This document shows, one piece after another, positions 39,101 to 50,929 of a DNA stretch of 64,000 nucleotides. The notes beneath the pieces are model-generated. The model had not been told where the DNA came from, ran no database searches, and saw only the letters and a program-made list of their open reading frames with translations. Positions within the stretch are counted from its first letter, which is position 1. Every line of letters starts with the position of its first letter. Source of the stretch: Haliaeetus albicilla (lineage: Eukaryota > Chordata > Aves > Accipitriformes > Accipitridae); assembly GCF_947461875.1 (NCBI RefSeq), contig NC_091499.1:24148494-24212493 (forward strand). Reading direction: 5' to 3'. Both the position numbers and the translations under genes were made by a program.

Positions 39101-42100
39101 TTCCACTTTTGGGAAGTAGTAATTCTCCTGACCTGAGCTCTGTAGTTTGCTTCTTCCCCTCATGTTCATTGGGCAATATTTGGCATCATCAGCAGTTACG
39201 TACACAGAGCAAGGGTAGAAAATGCATCCTACATCTGCAACACGCTGTGCAAGAGAAGTGTTTTCACTGAGGGATTAAATGCTGAAAAATAAGTAGTATG
39301 CAAAAAAAAATCACAGTGTAGATGGATTTTAGGGCAATACTTAGAGAACAAAAACCAGAGGAAACAAGATTACTACTTGAAACTTTGTCAGGTACAGATT
39401 TTAAGACATAAAGCCAATCATTTCCAACTCAAAGAAAATCTCCAGTTACCTAGCTAGATTAGGATAAACACCCTTCCTGAAGACTATGTGAATCTGTTCA
39501 AAGTGTTGAAATTCTTAGGAGAATCAATTTTCTCATGTCCTTTTTGAGATCTCCTCTTTTCATAAACCAAAAAAAATAGCTTTTCTGAACTTCCAGCTCT
39601 GTTCCTGACTGGGAAATGAAAATGCAGACAAACACATTAATGAAAGATTTGCTTAAAATAAAGTGGATTCTGCTAAAATTTTAACTTGAGTGGAGGCTAA
39701 TTTGGGGCTGTTTCAGATTAGCTCCTACATTATCTGAATCCTTTGCCAACGGCAAACATAATGTTATCTGGTGGACTACTGGAGACTGTCATGTCACCCC
39801 TATACACTCAGAAAATAAAGCAGGCTTATGTTCTGGATATTTCTAAGTTACTTGCTGGGTTGGAAAATGACTCTCAGTTGAGCACTTTAAGGGCTGCAAG
39901 AAAACACCTTTGATAAGAGCAAAGCATTTAAATATAATAAAAAACACATTCAGATTTTGCAGTCTTCCCATTAGACAGTTCATTCAGTTCGAGTTTTAAG
40001 AACAATAGGAGAAAACTTTGTGCAAAAAGGCTGTGTGTATTAAAGCATATTCCACAAGGCTTAATGTGGCTTTGTCCTAGTCTACATTGTGGAAAGGAGC
40101 TGTGTCCCTGGGCTATTCCTTCTGAGCTCCATTGGTATGGCACATCACAGCTCTGGGTTTCACTTTTCCTAAACTAATTGGAAAGACAATGACACTCTTA
40201 CAGGTTGTGGAAGAGAAAGCCAGAAATTACTGGGTGGCTGAGGGAGAGAGAGGGAGGAGCAAGGAATTTATCAGATTGATCTTAGACTTCTGCTTTAGGA
40301 TAAAACTACTCACCCTGTGGAAGCTCTCTACTTGTCTTTACATATTAAGCAACCTGCAGAGATTAACTCTTCAGATAGAGTCTACATTTTTGTTGTCCAG
40401 TGTTAACCAAGATTAATTCCACTTTATACTTGGAACGAAGATACGCATACATGTATATGTATGTGCAGGCACACATACAAATACGTTTGCATACGCATCT
40501 TCCTTTTCTTTCTTTGGCTCCTTGGGTTTGTTTCTTTCCTTCACAGGGGCCATTTTGCACAGCAACACTATTTCCTTTTTTTCCATTAGTGAAGAACTCA
40601 TGTGTTTGCCATTAAAAGCTTAGCATTTACAGAAAATTATCAGACATAAGCATAGTTTTCCTTATAGGTAGACTAAGCAAATGTGATATATGTTGAATCA
40701 CTTTTGTCACTGTGGAAAAAAGATACCAGTATTATAGCCTGTTGTTCTAATACCCGCTTGTCAATTAGTCTGCATATTGCCTTTCCCTGGCATATGTAAA
40801 CCATGGGCTGGAACCTTTCCTGCCACATGCAGAGGTGGCAGTGGGCAGCAAACGCCTTGCAGCAATCATACCACAGGTGCCCTCTAGTCCCTCCAGCCTC
40901 CCAGGAAGATCGACCAACGTATTCTCATCTCCCGTCCTGCTGAAAAACTGCACACATGCTAGTCACAAAGACAAACCAGCATATATGGTGTCTTCAGCAA
41001 CCAGACAGTGAAGAGAAATGGAGCAGGAGACACCATAACTGTGTTCATGTTTCTGGATTTAATCCACATTTCCAGATTTAAATTTTCTGTTTCCAGTGGT
41101 TTATTTGTTTTTTCATTACTAAAGGTCAAAATATTTTGTGGGAAGCAGACATTAATCATAAGCAAAATATTTATTTGCAAAAAAATCCACATCTAATTAA
41201 AGATTTTTGTCAGCTCCCAGAATATGCTAAAGTTTGTATCTGCTGCTCCACCAGTCCCTATCACATGTTAGAGAACTTAAAAAAGCAACACTCCTACATG
41301 AAATTTCACAGTGAAGAAAAACCCTGAAATTTCCTTTAAAAAGCCTTTTCTACCTTCATATGGCTAAGACATATTATTTGGAACCATTTCTGCACATCCA
41401 AAGCTCAGAATACTGCAAAACCATTAGCAGTAGCTAAATATTGCTGCAAAGAAATAGCAAACAAAACATAGAAAATATGCCAACCTTGTGTGTCAGATTT
41501 CAAATGTCAAAACTGCTTTTTTAGCTACTATTGATTTCTTTTCTACTACTGCAGAAAAATCTTAAAAGTAAATGTTAGACAGTTATAACAAATTTTATCT
41601 ATTCTTAAGATGTCATGTGACTATTTACTTAAGAAAAAAGAATTCTAATAGTGCATTGTTTTTTGCAAACAAAAAGCTTTGGAGGAAAAAAAATATAAAG
41701 AAAATGCAGGCATAATGCGAACTATAGTACCTCCACTGCAACAGAAAAGAGAAGGGTGCTCATTAGGTAAGGCAGACCCTGGCACTATACTGGCTGATTT
41801 TGGGTTTGGTCTTCTGCTGACTGCTCTTCACATGTGAACATGAATGTTCATAAGAGCAGCCTTAAAAATGGTGCGGTTCTTTCTGTCTCCCGTGAGCTCA
41901 CCTCGTTGGAAATGCAAACAGTCAATTGGACATGCTTAGCCAAATGTTTCTCATTAGAAAATGCTGTTTGGCCAAGACTCTGTGTCCAATATATTTACAG
42001 AATTTAGCTGTACAGATTTTAAAACTATCTTACTTTTTTTTCTTTCAAGTTGGTAAAAAAAAATGGGGTTTTCATAACATTTCTGTTCTGAAAGTTTTCA

Positions 42101-42226
42101 TTTAGAAACACAATTGAATGTGAAGTAGAATATAAACATTTTTTGTGAGAAGTATTTTAATAAATTATGCATTTTGCAACTACTGAAATAACCCAGTCAG
42201 CATTGTTTTACCCAAGATGATTATAA

Positions 42227-42288
42227 TAAAAATAAAAATAAAAATAAAAATAAAAATAAAAATAAAAATAAAAATAAAAATAAAAATA
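42227..42288 (+). repeat. (TAAAAA)n hexanucleotide microsatellite
   Basis: T residues recur exactly every six bases from 42227 to 42287, giving ten uninterrupted TAAAAA units with no substitution. Such purity suggests a recent or actively changing array and a length-polymorphic locus. Its left flank already reads 'ataa', so it probably grew from an A-rich seed. Confidence 0.95.
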
Positions 42289-43244
42289 GTGAGAGCAACT
42301 ATTCATTGTGATTCAGAATGGAAATTTTGAATTCTTGAAAATCTACCTGGGATGGGAAAGCTTCCTTCTGCCCAGCAGGACTTCCAAGTGGCAATCCAGT
42401 CAGCCTTTGAGTTACCTACTGGCCAGTTATACTGTTTCCTTACATTCAGGGGTGTTTAATACAAAACGGAGAGTAAAATCTGTACTCTTGCTGCCATGCC
42501 TTTGAAGCACTATATGCTGCAACTTACAGACTAAAGCCATTCCTTACAAAAACACCTAGAAGGGGGCCATCTAACGTGTATGGAAATAAGAGGAAAAGGT
42601 TCCCTGCACTATAGGGAAATAATTATGTTTGTATGTTTTTTCATCTTTTTTTTTTTTTTGAGACAAGACAATCTGGTTATGACCAAAAGCCTCTCAATTC
42701 AATCTGGAGAGTTCTTGCCTATGTTAATCTTGCAGGGATGTTAAATTAAACAAAGCTGATGATGGTTTCAAATGAAAAAAAGAAAGTTCTGCTTCCTTTT
42801 ATATAGAAAGGAATTACACCAGGCTTTCTATCAGCACTTGAACAGAGTACTAATATAGAAATGGTTTCTCGGTTGCTTCAGGTTTATGTCAACAGACTAC
42901 CCAGCCAGGGGAAATTCTTCAGTAAATATAAAAAGCCTGTAGTTCTCTGATATAAGTGATGCCTTGCTCTTTCTGCCTCACTAGACTTCATGTTTTTTCT
43001 GATGGTTTTAGGTAGATGTCTGTTATGTCAGTATCACGTTTCCTGTTTAAAATGGGTACAGCCATTAAATTATGAGCTCCAGAAGTATCTTAGAGTAGCT
43101 TTGCCAAGGAGACAGCACAACCATTTCCTTTCACAGGTGAAGATACAGCAGGTTATTTTCTGGTAACTGAAAGTTCACTCCGTAATTCTAGTATATTAAG
43201 AAATCCAAGAGCAGAGATTTTATTCTAGAGGAGCATTAAGTTCC

Positions 43245-43345
43245 CACAAAGCAATGATGATGATAATAATAATAATTCGATAGGTGCTTTACAACCAGTA
43301 CATGGTTGGCCTTCACACCAGCTCTGTGATGACATGTACATGGCA
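43245..43345 (-). mobile_element. MIR/L2-related remnant (antisense)
   Basis: A GAT/AAT trinucleotide run is followed by 'ataggtgctttacaacca', then 'ccttcacaccagctctgtgatga'. The family order in reverse orientation is (AAT)n, 'gcgctttacaa', 'cctcacaacacccctgtgaggtag', so three landmarks match. A nearby word at 43113-43140 ('tttcacaggtgaagataca') resembles the family's 'ttttacagatggggaaac', but it lies on the other side and may belong to a different copy. Confidence 0.4.
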
Positions 43346-45420
43346 GTGATAAAAATAACTATTGAGAGGAACTTTATATACTGCAGAAAAAGAAATCCAC
43401 TAAAAGGCAATTTCCTCTAATGGTAGCCTCAACGCTACATAAGGTGTCTGAACCCAACACTGCCTTTGTCCAAACTCCCTCTGTCAGCGGGCCCCCAGTC
43501 TCTATGTCCCTGTCGGTGGAGTCCCCTGCATGCCTAAATCTCTGCTGCTGCCTGTGCCCATAAATCACTTCAATCTCGGCAGCACTGAGCAGCTAAGCAC
43601 AAGGTACCACATAAACCCCTTGGGCTCTGCAAACCAGGTGTCCCCCTCTCATTTTGCCTCTTCGGTCTGACCCACGCAGAGCTCTAGGACTCATCCAAAG
43701 AAAGGCAGAGAGTTGTAAAATATATCGGTCGTAGAGGAAGGATCCTCCAGGGAAATCTGCTGCTATCTGTGGAAATCCCCGGAGTGCTAAGTCTGGGCCC
43801 AGTGTCATTCCTGTACCCTCAAGGACATATTGATGTATTTCGAGAAGGTCATAAATAACATCCATGTGAATAGTCCCCAAGGTTAGTGTCTCCAAAACCG
43901 TGAACTGTTAACCCTCTAAGACAAAGCTTTCCTCCCAGGAAGGTGAAAGGTGTGCATATGCAGACACTGAACCTTTCTGTTCTCACTTATTTTCATTATG
44001 GACTTCAGCTGAAGACTGGAGCTTTTCAAAGAAATGTCAGAAAATGCCTCTATGTTCCCTTTGTCTATCGATTTTTCAAGAAGACACAGCTGTTTCGTGG
44101 TGGGGATTGTTTTCTGTGTTTTAAAACTGTGTCTCCGAGCAGGGTTTCACCTCATGAAAAAAACAATTAAAAATCTGTTGTGCCAATTGTAATATTACAT
44201 TAAATAAATTTCTACTTCATCACAATAGCACATTGCAAGGACATGGATGCATATAACACATTATCCTATCAGCTCAACTAGTAGGTACTAATAGGCTTTC
44301 CATTTACAAGCAGCACCCTCTTCTCTAATTATAAAAAACAATTTGTTGTTGAACAGCTAATAGCCATGCTAACCCAGACACATTGTACCTCTCTGAGAAT
44401 GAGAGAATGAAGAGTAAATGAATTTTTTACCTGCACTGACTTTCCTTGCAATAGCACTGAAGAGCAGGATATTATTGTCTCCAAATATATGCCTTTCCCT
44501 GTAAATTCCCTGGGAAATTTCAGGTGCTGTACATAAGGAAGGGAAAAAAATATGAAATCAAATCAAAGCATAAGATTCAAGCTTAGCTGAGAGCCATATC
44601 TCATACATTTTAATTATTGTTATTGCAATTTTAATTTAACTGAAGCTGTTTCTTATGGAAGTGTTGGTACTACATCATCATTCAGCTTATTCATTTTCTG
44701 ATCTGACAGCCCTAGATGCATTTGTGTTGATGGCTTAATTGTTTCTTTCCCTGAGCAAGCACAAGCGGGGGAAGTTCACAGGATGCCATGCCAGGTTATC
44801 TTAACTACAAGGCAACCTGGATTGCAATAGTTTGTGACTAGCAAACAGACAAACTTATTTTCATGGAAAAAAGAAAAACAATGTCTTACGAACACATTTG
44901 GGATAAAAATGAAAACTGAAAGGAGAAGCAATAGTAAAGGCTACTTGAAAACAAGTTGTCTCATGTTTAATCAGAAAAGGTCATTGTTTTGCTTTTTTCC
45001 CCAAAGGTTTTGGCTTTTTATGTTTTCCTTTTATTTCTTTATTCTTTTCACAATAACAAGTAAATCAGTAAAAGGAAAAAAAGAGAAATAAAGGAGAAAA
45101 AAAAAATGCCGGCAGGTAAGAAGGAAGCAATAAATCCCACTTTTAAAGGCAAGAAAATTTGCAGAATAACTATCTTCTTTTAAAAACCATTTAAGTGATG
45201 AAAGTTTTAAATGGCAGTATTTTGCTCCACAAGTTAATTTTGTTTCCTACATAATGCCCTCATTGTTTTGGGCCATCCAAAAGAAATAGGTCTTGTCTGT
45301 GCCTATGCAGAGGTGACCCATTGGGGTAGGCTGACTAAGCCAAGCTATTTTGCCCAGGCTGTGGAAAATCAGAGATTCATAAACTATGAAGGTTTTTTCA
45401 TTAGAAGAAAGATTATTATT

Positions 45421-45446
45421 AAAAAATAAATAAATAAATAAAAAAT
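45421..45446 (+). repeat. (AAAT)n short tandem repeat
   Basis: About four TAAA units, flanked by A-runs. Confidence 0.8.
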
Positions 45447-45819
45447 TCCCCCTTTGTCTTTTGCTTGGACATTAGTACCGCTGCTGTGGGGTGTTAAGTA
45501 CTAACCTATCTGATGCATGACATCTTACAGCTACTTTGTCCTTATTTTGCACCATAATATTTGACTGCAGAAGTCATCAGGCAATGGAGAATAAGGCCAC
45601 AATGTTCTTAGAATTTGCAGGGGGAGAAGAAATGGTTTTCTTAATATGCAACTAATTGCTGGCTATGTTGAAAAAGTGGAGCTGTGTTACCGAGAGAATG
45701 AGTTAAGTCCAGGTCTCCAAGATGATTTACCTGTACATCTTCATTTGAAGCTAGCTTGAACTTTGCTGCCTATAATGAGCTACTCTTACACAGAGGTTTT
45801 CATTTGTTGTAACGTGAGG

Positions 45820-46200
45820 CAAAATGATAATGGAGGCATTTTTTGTGTCTATTCTAATTAAAAATACTTGCAGCATTGTAGCACCACCTGCAGGAGGCCT
45901 TTTATTTTACTAGGGTACTCACTGTACCATGGGCAAGCTTGTGTGGGGGGAGCATTGTAACCCAAAGCATTAGAAACCTTAAGGTTTTACAAAGGGATTA
46001 AAAAAAACTAGAGAGAAAACCATGATAACCCTGCTGCATACATGGCAAAACCATGCGAGATGTGTGCTGTTTCAGACAGATAATTTTTAGCTCTTGATTT
46101 TTAATTGTTTTCTTTTAACCAATTTGCTGCAATAAATTGCTTTTAAAATTAGTTTTCCAATTGATTGGTTAAAATGTAGAGGACAATACCACAAATTTTC
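45820..46200. promoter_or_regulatory. Block resembling a conserved non-coding element
   Basis: This AT-rich stretch is of high complexity and dense in homeodomain-type cores: 'tctaattaaa' (45853), 'ttaattgtt' (46101), 'caattgattgg' (46158). It also holds a perfect 10-bp inverted repeat, TTTTAACCAA (46113-46122) and TTGGTTAAAA (46165-46174), 42 bases apart. Such texture is common in developmental enhancers, but conservation cannot be tested here. No open frame suggests coding. Confidence 0.3.
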
Positions 46201-47330
46201 AGGCTGATGTAGATGAAAAGATTAGAGGTGTGTTTAATACCCCTGAGGTGCACACGCTCTGCCAAACAATGGAGATCCTGGCGCCTGGGCTTTTCTGATA
46301 GCCCAAAGCCAGGGAGAAGCTGCCCTACAAGGGCAGCGAAGGATTTCCCATGCACAGGGAAGCTGCTGGGGACTGGGGTCCGCATGGCTGAGCCTCAGCC
46401 ACCAGCTTGGTCTTCCCCATGGGGATATTCTTCTCCATACGTGGCGGAGGCACATGGTGCCCCAACACTGCTGGACCAGCAGCCCTTCCCTGTGTAGCTG
46501 TGACTTTGAGCATCCATCATGACAAGTTCAAGGGGCCTCAGGGGTTGAGTGGGGTCAGAAATGTAATAGAAATTCGTCCTTTTTTTTTTTATGAAGTACA
46601 AAAGAATAATTCTGATATATTGAAGAATTGGGAGACCTCAGCACATCAGCTGGTAGGTCTCCATCTTCCCCTAAACGTCAAGGCTGTTGTCGTAGTTAAT
46701 TTAGTCACGACAGCCCAGACACCCTTCACAGGGACAGCCCCAGACTCAGGGCTGAGCCGTGCAGACAAACACTGCATTTCCATTGACTTTGCTGGCAGGA
46801 CCGCACCGTCTCGTGGTAGCCAGCCTCAGTGACAGGGTCAGGGATGTCCAGGACTTTCACCACCCATGTCCAGAAGGCTCCAGCGCAGAAAGGACTGAAG
46901 CCCTGGAGAGAGGCACTGCTCACTGCCAGCCGCGACGGGTGCGGATGGGGAAAACCACTGACACACAGCTCCAAAGCCACGTTACTTCTGCAGTTTTCTG
47001 CATAGCACAGATACGAAGCAGCGTCCAAGCTTCCCCAACAGCCAGCCACAGCGCGTTAGACAAGATATCAGCAAGAGCAGCAGACCGTGGAAAATTAGTG
47101 GGAAAAGAGAGGAACGAGGACCTGTAATTTGCAATGGTTGGTTATGCTGTGCACATTTCTGGGGTCTTTCATGCATGTGTGACTGCACTGCAGATACAAA
47201 AACACACATATGTAAAGCAGCTTTGCTGCTCGACATGCGAGCTCTCGCGTACTGTAAAATCTTCAGTCTGCTGCTGACTTGACATTTTCTCATTGTCCCC
47301 CCCCGCCTTGCTCAGGGCAGAGGACACATG
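46201..47330. other. GC-rich, CpG-containing segment
   Basis: The base composition jumps here relative to both flanks, and CpG is frequent, especially at 46790-47060 (for example 'agccgcgacgggtgcgg' at 46928). Overlapping open frames up to about 140 codons exist on both strands, as expected by chance in GC-rich DNA, and none looks like a known protein. It could hold a promoter or a non-coding transcript start. I see no clear TATA box or splice structure. Confidence 0.4.
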
Positions 47331-48036
47331 CAGGAGACGGAGATCAGCAAAGGAAGGAGCAAAGGCAAAATGATGTCAGCTAAACCAGAAAGCAAAGGCT
47401 CTGCGACATACTGTCATTTGGGGCAGGGGAATAATGCTGAGGGTGGAGAGGGGATAAGCCTGTCTCCCTCTTTGCCCAGCAGCCCCAGTCCTGCTGGCAG
47501 TGGAGCCCCATACCCCACCTAAGCAAGGCTGCTCCTCCCCACCTCAGACTTTCCTCCTTTGTCCCTGGGCTGAGCAGAAAAGAGAGATTTCAAGGAGACA
47601 AAAATCCCTCTGTCTGAACAAAAGTGAAGGCAGCACCCATGAGACCTTGCCTCACCCCTGAGAATATGTCTCTAGCAGCTGATGCTCTTTATGTGTTTGC
47701 TTTCTATTTTAGGTGATTTAGAAACAAGTCACTCACGACAGCTTCTTCAGTAATGCTAGAAGAGACATGGGCACGTGTGCCTGGCAAAGGGATTTTGCTT
47801 TTCAAATAGGTACTTGATTTTGTGAGAAAGAGTACTCGTGAAGCTATTTCTGTTTCCTGGCAGCAAATCATTTGGGCGTTATTCTTTCAAGGTGGCTCAA
47901 AGGAAGGAGAATGGGTTTAGTAATGTAGATTTTCTTGTGAAAGTGTGTCTCTTTTTCACACTTTCCCTCATTCCCTCTCTTGCACTTACTCTCCGTCTAC
48001 CCAGCTTCACTCTCCTGCTCTCCCACCCTCTTACAC

Positions 48037-48079
48037 TGTGTGCACACGTATGTGTGTGTGCGCACGCATATGCACATGC
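48037..48079. repeat. Alternating purine-pyrimidine tract (Z-DNA type)
   Basis: Forty-three bases alternate strictly pyrimidine-purine. They are built from TG, CA, CG and TA steps, with a central TGTGTGTGTGCGCACGCA core. Alternating CG/CA tracts of this kind are known to favour left-handed DNA under supercoiling. A T15 run (48096-48110) follows closely. Confidence 0.85.
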
Positions 48080-48279
48080 CTTTCCATTCCTTGCCTTTTT
48101 TTTTTTTTTTGCCAGGAGAGTCAAGTCTCAGTAAATTACTGTATAGCCCTGTCTCATAGCAGCTCGCCTGTTCCCTCCTCTAGGCAATTTGGTGCCAACT
48201 GGATTATATCAGAGCAGTTGCTTTCCCCACAAGAGCAGGAGAAGGTGCAGGAGATTAAAATAAAGATCAGTCAACCCTG

Positions 48280-48660
48280 TAGCACAGCAAATTAGCTCAG
48301 GCCATTAAGCATAATGGCCTTCCAGAGGCCAAAGGGGTCAGCTATTAGTTCAAAATAATGACCTTCAACCCAGGCAGGAGGAAGTCTACACACAGATGTC
48401 TGTCGTTCACCTGATTCAGCTTTCAAAAGATCTACCTCACTCCCCATTTTGTACAGTTAAAATGTTTAACACATTTATGGGACCTGATTTTTATTTTTTT
48501 TTCTCTCAGGCTGACACGGGAGTTTGAAGTTAACCATGTGGAGGCTGCTAAAAGATCCAGGCAGAGTGATTCCAATTAACAACATGGAAACACAATTTGC
48601 CTAATTTCAAACCTACTTAAACATCAAAGGTTCAAAAGTTCAGTGCAAATGTTCCTGGAT
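48280..48660. promoter_or_regulatory. Block resembling an enhancer, with DR2 and TCF sites
   Basis: High-complexity sequence containing 'attaagcataatgg' and 'aggtcagctattag'-like homeodomain and receptor words. Near its right end it has a TCF/LEF-type ATCAAAGG (48623-48630) that overlaps a direct repeat GGTTCA-AA-AGTTCA (48629-48642). Both half-sites fit RGKTCA with a 2-base spacer, the DR2 class bound by RAR/RXR. Downstream 'tgcaaatg' (48644) resembles an octamer half-site. Enhancer function is inferred from motif content only. Confidence 0.3.
48629..48642 (+). promoter_or_regulatory. DR2 nuclear-receptor element (RARE-like)
   Basis: GGTTCA, then AA, then AGTTCA. Both hexamers satisfy RGKTCA exactly. 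DR2 is one of the established spacings for retinoic-acid-receptor heterodimers. Whether it is bound is unknown. Confidence 0.45.
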
Positions 48661-48688
48661 TACATTATTTTGGAGAGGAAGGGTGAGT

Positions 48689-48703
48689 AAAAAAAAAAAA
48701 AAA
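48689..48703 (+). repeat. Poly(A) run (15 A)
   Basis: An uninterrupted A15 about 50 bases right of the DR2 site. No retroposed gene is recognisable to its left. Confidence 0.75.
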
Positions 48704-48769
48704 GTATTTCCAAGGCCTTACAGTATAGACTGCATATCATATGAAATATGAACTGGTTAGGGAAGATGT

Positions 48770-48882
48770 TGAAAGCTCTGGACTGGGATTTGGGGGATGT
48801 AGATTAAATTCCTTGTCTCTGCTGCAAACTTCCTGTGTGGCCTGGAGCAAACTGCATTACTGGTTCTGTCTTTTAGTTTCTG
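48770..48882 (+). mobile_element. MIR-like SINE remnant
   Basis: Landmarks in order: 'agctctggactgggattt', 'gatgtagattaaatt', 'tctctgctgcaaacttcctgtgtggcc' region. The MIR family form reads '...ggactgggatttgggagacctgggttcaattcccagctctgccacagacttcctgtgtgacc...'. It is well diverged and inert. A second copy in the same orientation lies about 200 bp downstream. Confidence 0.7.
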
Positions 48883-49084
48883 ACACGTGCGTGGGGTGCA
48901 GCTAATGAGTCCTTTCTCCTGCCCTTTGTCTCCTTTCCCTACTTAGAGATGCTCTTTAGCGAAAGGTCTGCAGCGCTTCTCTTAATGAGTATATATGCAG
49001 AGATGAATACTCAATACAGGCTCCACCTCAACTTTGAATACTACCAAAGAAGAACTAGAAAAACAATAATTAAAAACAGTAGGC

Positions 49085-49185
49085 TGGCTTTCAGGAAATT
49101 CTTGGCTCTGTCACAAATTTCCTGTGTGACTTTCACCAAGTCATTTAATCTCTCTCTGATTCAGCTCCACGACCATAAAAGTACT
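49085..49185 (+). mobile_element. MIR-like SINE remnant
   Basis: Landmarks: 'ttcttggctctgtcacaaat', 'tttcctgtgtgactttcacc', 'aagtcatttaatctctctctg', then 'ttcagctcc...accataaaa'. These match the MIR core 'tggctctgccacagacttcctgtgtgaccttgggcaagtcacttaatctctctgtgcctcagttt'. The core is better preserved than in the copy at 48770. Confidence 0.8.
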
Positions 49186-50049
49186 CCTCAGTAATGTAGT
49201 GTGTAATGCATCCACTCACAGTTGTAAGGCATGTGGAAATGACAATAGGAGGCCCAAAACGCAGCTAGGTAGACTTTCCTTGGTGAATAAAAGCTGGAAA
49301 GCTCAATATCGTGTCACAGACGTGCTCTCGGGAGGCTCTCTTGAAACTCCGAACATGCGCAGTGTTCAGCCCGGTGAGGGAGGCAAAGGACTAGTGGACC
49401 ACAGATATATTGCACCCTATATGGTCTCCATATGTGTCAGTCTTGAATTTCAAGCATGTTCTCCAAATCATAATGCAAAGCACAAAAAAAACCCCAAGCT
49501 TATTTGTTTGCTTAAACTGGGGTGAAAAGAGGATTAGAGGGGAGGGAAAAGTTTACGAACTCAACAAGTTTTGTGAACCCCAATTGGCAGGAGAGAAAGT
49601 TCACAAAGCCTTGAACCCCGTTGCTTTCTGTCATGCCTTGCTCCGATTCGGAGAAGTCTGGCTGAATTTACGACTGTTTACAGCATGAGAGCTACACAGT
49701 GTTTGTGGAAGTATAAAAGCTGTTGTTGAGTATCATAAAAAGAATTAAATCACCAAACTGTTTTCACAGGAGGTTAAAAGGTCTGATATAAATCTTCAAA
49801 GGGTAGGCGGAAACTCTGTCCTTAATCTGCCCTGTTGTGCTGAGGTACTGCAGGCAACGCGTATGGTATATAACGTTCCCCAGCGCTGAGAGCCTTTTAT
49901 AAAGCCTATAGGCACAAAGAAGCCGATAAGGGTGAAACTGCATCATTAGGCTAACACTGGCTTTTTCTGCTTTCATGAGCAGATATTCAACTACAAAGCT
50001 TTTTTATTTAAAAGTAGTATTAATTTTTTGAAAAAATAGGTGAATGTAA
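49186..50049. other. Non-coding stretch
   Basis: No gene is supported. Two overlapping plus-strand open frames (49199-49525, 49410-49688) have no recognisable domain or codon bias. The segment leads into the CpG-rich block at 50050. Confidence 0.45.
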
Positions 50050-50400
50050 TTTTGAGCCCTTCGCTGCCTGCGGAGGTCTTGTGAGCGTGCGTGTTGAAGA
50101 GAAAAAATGTACAAGGGGAGGGTTGGTGTATGCAAAGGTCTCCGCCTCTCGGTGATGCCAATTAAGCAGGCTTTCTGCTGGTGAGCTGAACTTTACCCGG
50201 GGAGCTTTCACTGTACATCATCTGCCAGCGGGACGGCAGCAGCTGCGCGGCAGGGCCAGGCGTCCAAACTGCAAAACGCCCGATAGCGCTGCTGGGGGGA
50301 TAGTTAGAGAGCTTCGGTGGGACTCGGTCATTACACGTCCCACTTGGGATAATATTTTATCCCAAATGCTATGGTGGGGCGCTGCAGAAAATTCGTTCAT
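50050..50400. promoter_or_regulatory. Small CpG-island-like segment
   Basis: I count about 20 CpG dinucleotides in roughly 350 bp, at about half GC. That is close to the number expected without CpG depletion, whereas both flanks are AT-rich and almost CpG-free. The richest part is 50221-50340 ('cagctgcgcggcagggcc' region, 'aaaacgcccgatagcgct'). An island of this size can mark a promoter, a non-coding transcript start or an enhancer. I see no recognisable first exon. Confidence 0.45.
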
Positions 50401-50929
50401 GGCTTACAAAATTCAAACTAGAGCTTTGGAAGTGTTTTTAAGCTGTGCAAGTGTGAAAAACACCCAGAAGTTCATTTGTACCCCAAGTACTTCATCAGGA
50501 TACAATTTTACATTTAACAATGATTAAAGATGAAAGCATTCTTATTAATTAACATTAATCAAATGTCGATAAGAGAAAAACTAAATTAAAAAAATCATTA
50601 AACATCACTCCCAGGCCAAGACCAATGCCAGCTTTTCTTGCCTGGATTGAATTTTGTATTGGAATTATAATATAAACCTCTGAAAAGAGGGTTTACAGTG
50701 GAAACACTGACAGACTCTTAACTGGAGCATGCTACGGGTGCCTTTATAAACATACCAGGCATGATGGTTTCGAGCCAAAAAAGTGCTTCTTAAAAAATGT
50801 ATTAAAAATTAATTTATTCCTTATGCATGTCTAAGTTAAAACTTCTCGGCATGAGCTTTATTAATTCCCTCAGGGCTCCTCTCTACCCGTTGCAGACAAC
50901 AAAAATGTACTCTATATAAGATAAACTGG

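Larger units (their letters stand above)
31546..42226. other. AT-rich non-coding stretch
   Basis: I find no supported gene. A T17 run lies at 34056-34072, a perfect 14-bp palindrome at 35021-35034, and a small duplication at 36052-36107. Moderately open frames at 33287-33538 and 35582-35776 lack recognisable domains and clear splice context. Nothing resembles an RNA gene. Confidence 0.55.
42289..45819. other. Non-coding stretch
   Basis: No gene is supported. A T-run lies at about 42647-42659, a MIR-like remnant at 43245-43345, and a GC-richer patch at 43480-43700 with no recognisable protein. A short (AAAT)n tract lies at 45421-45446. Confidence 0.5.

Noticed and set aside
46407..47127. 141- and 122-codon plus-strand open frames
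   Set aside because: Overlapping frames are open on both strands, as expected in GC-rich sequence; no motif, splice structure or codon bias singles one out.
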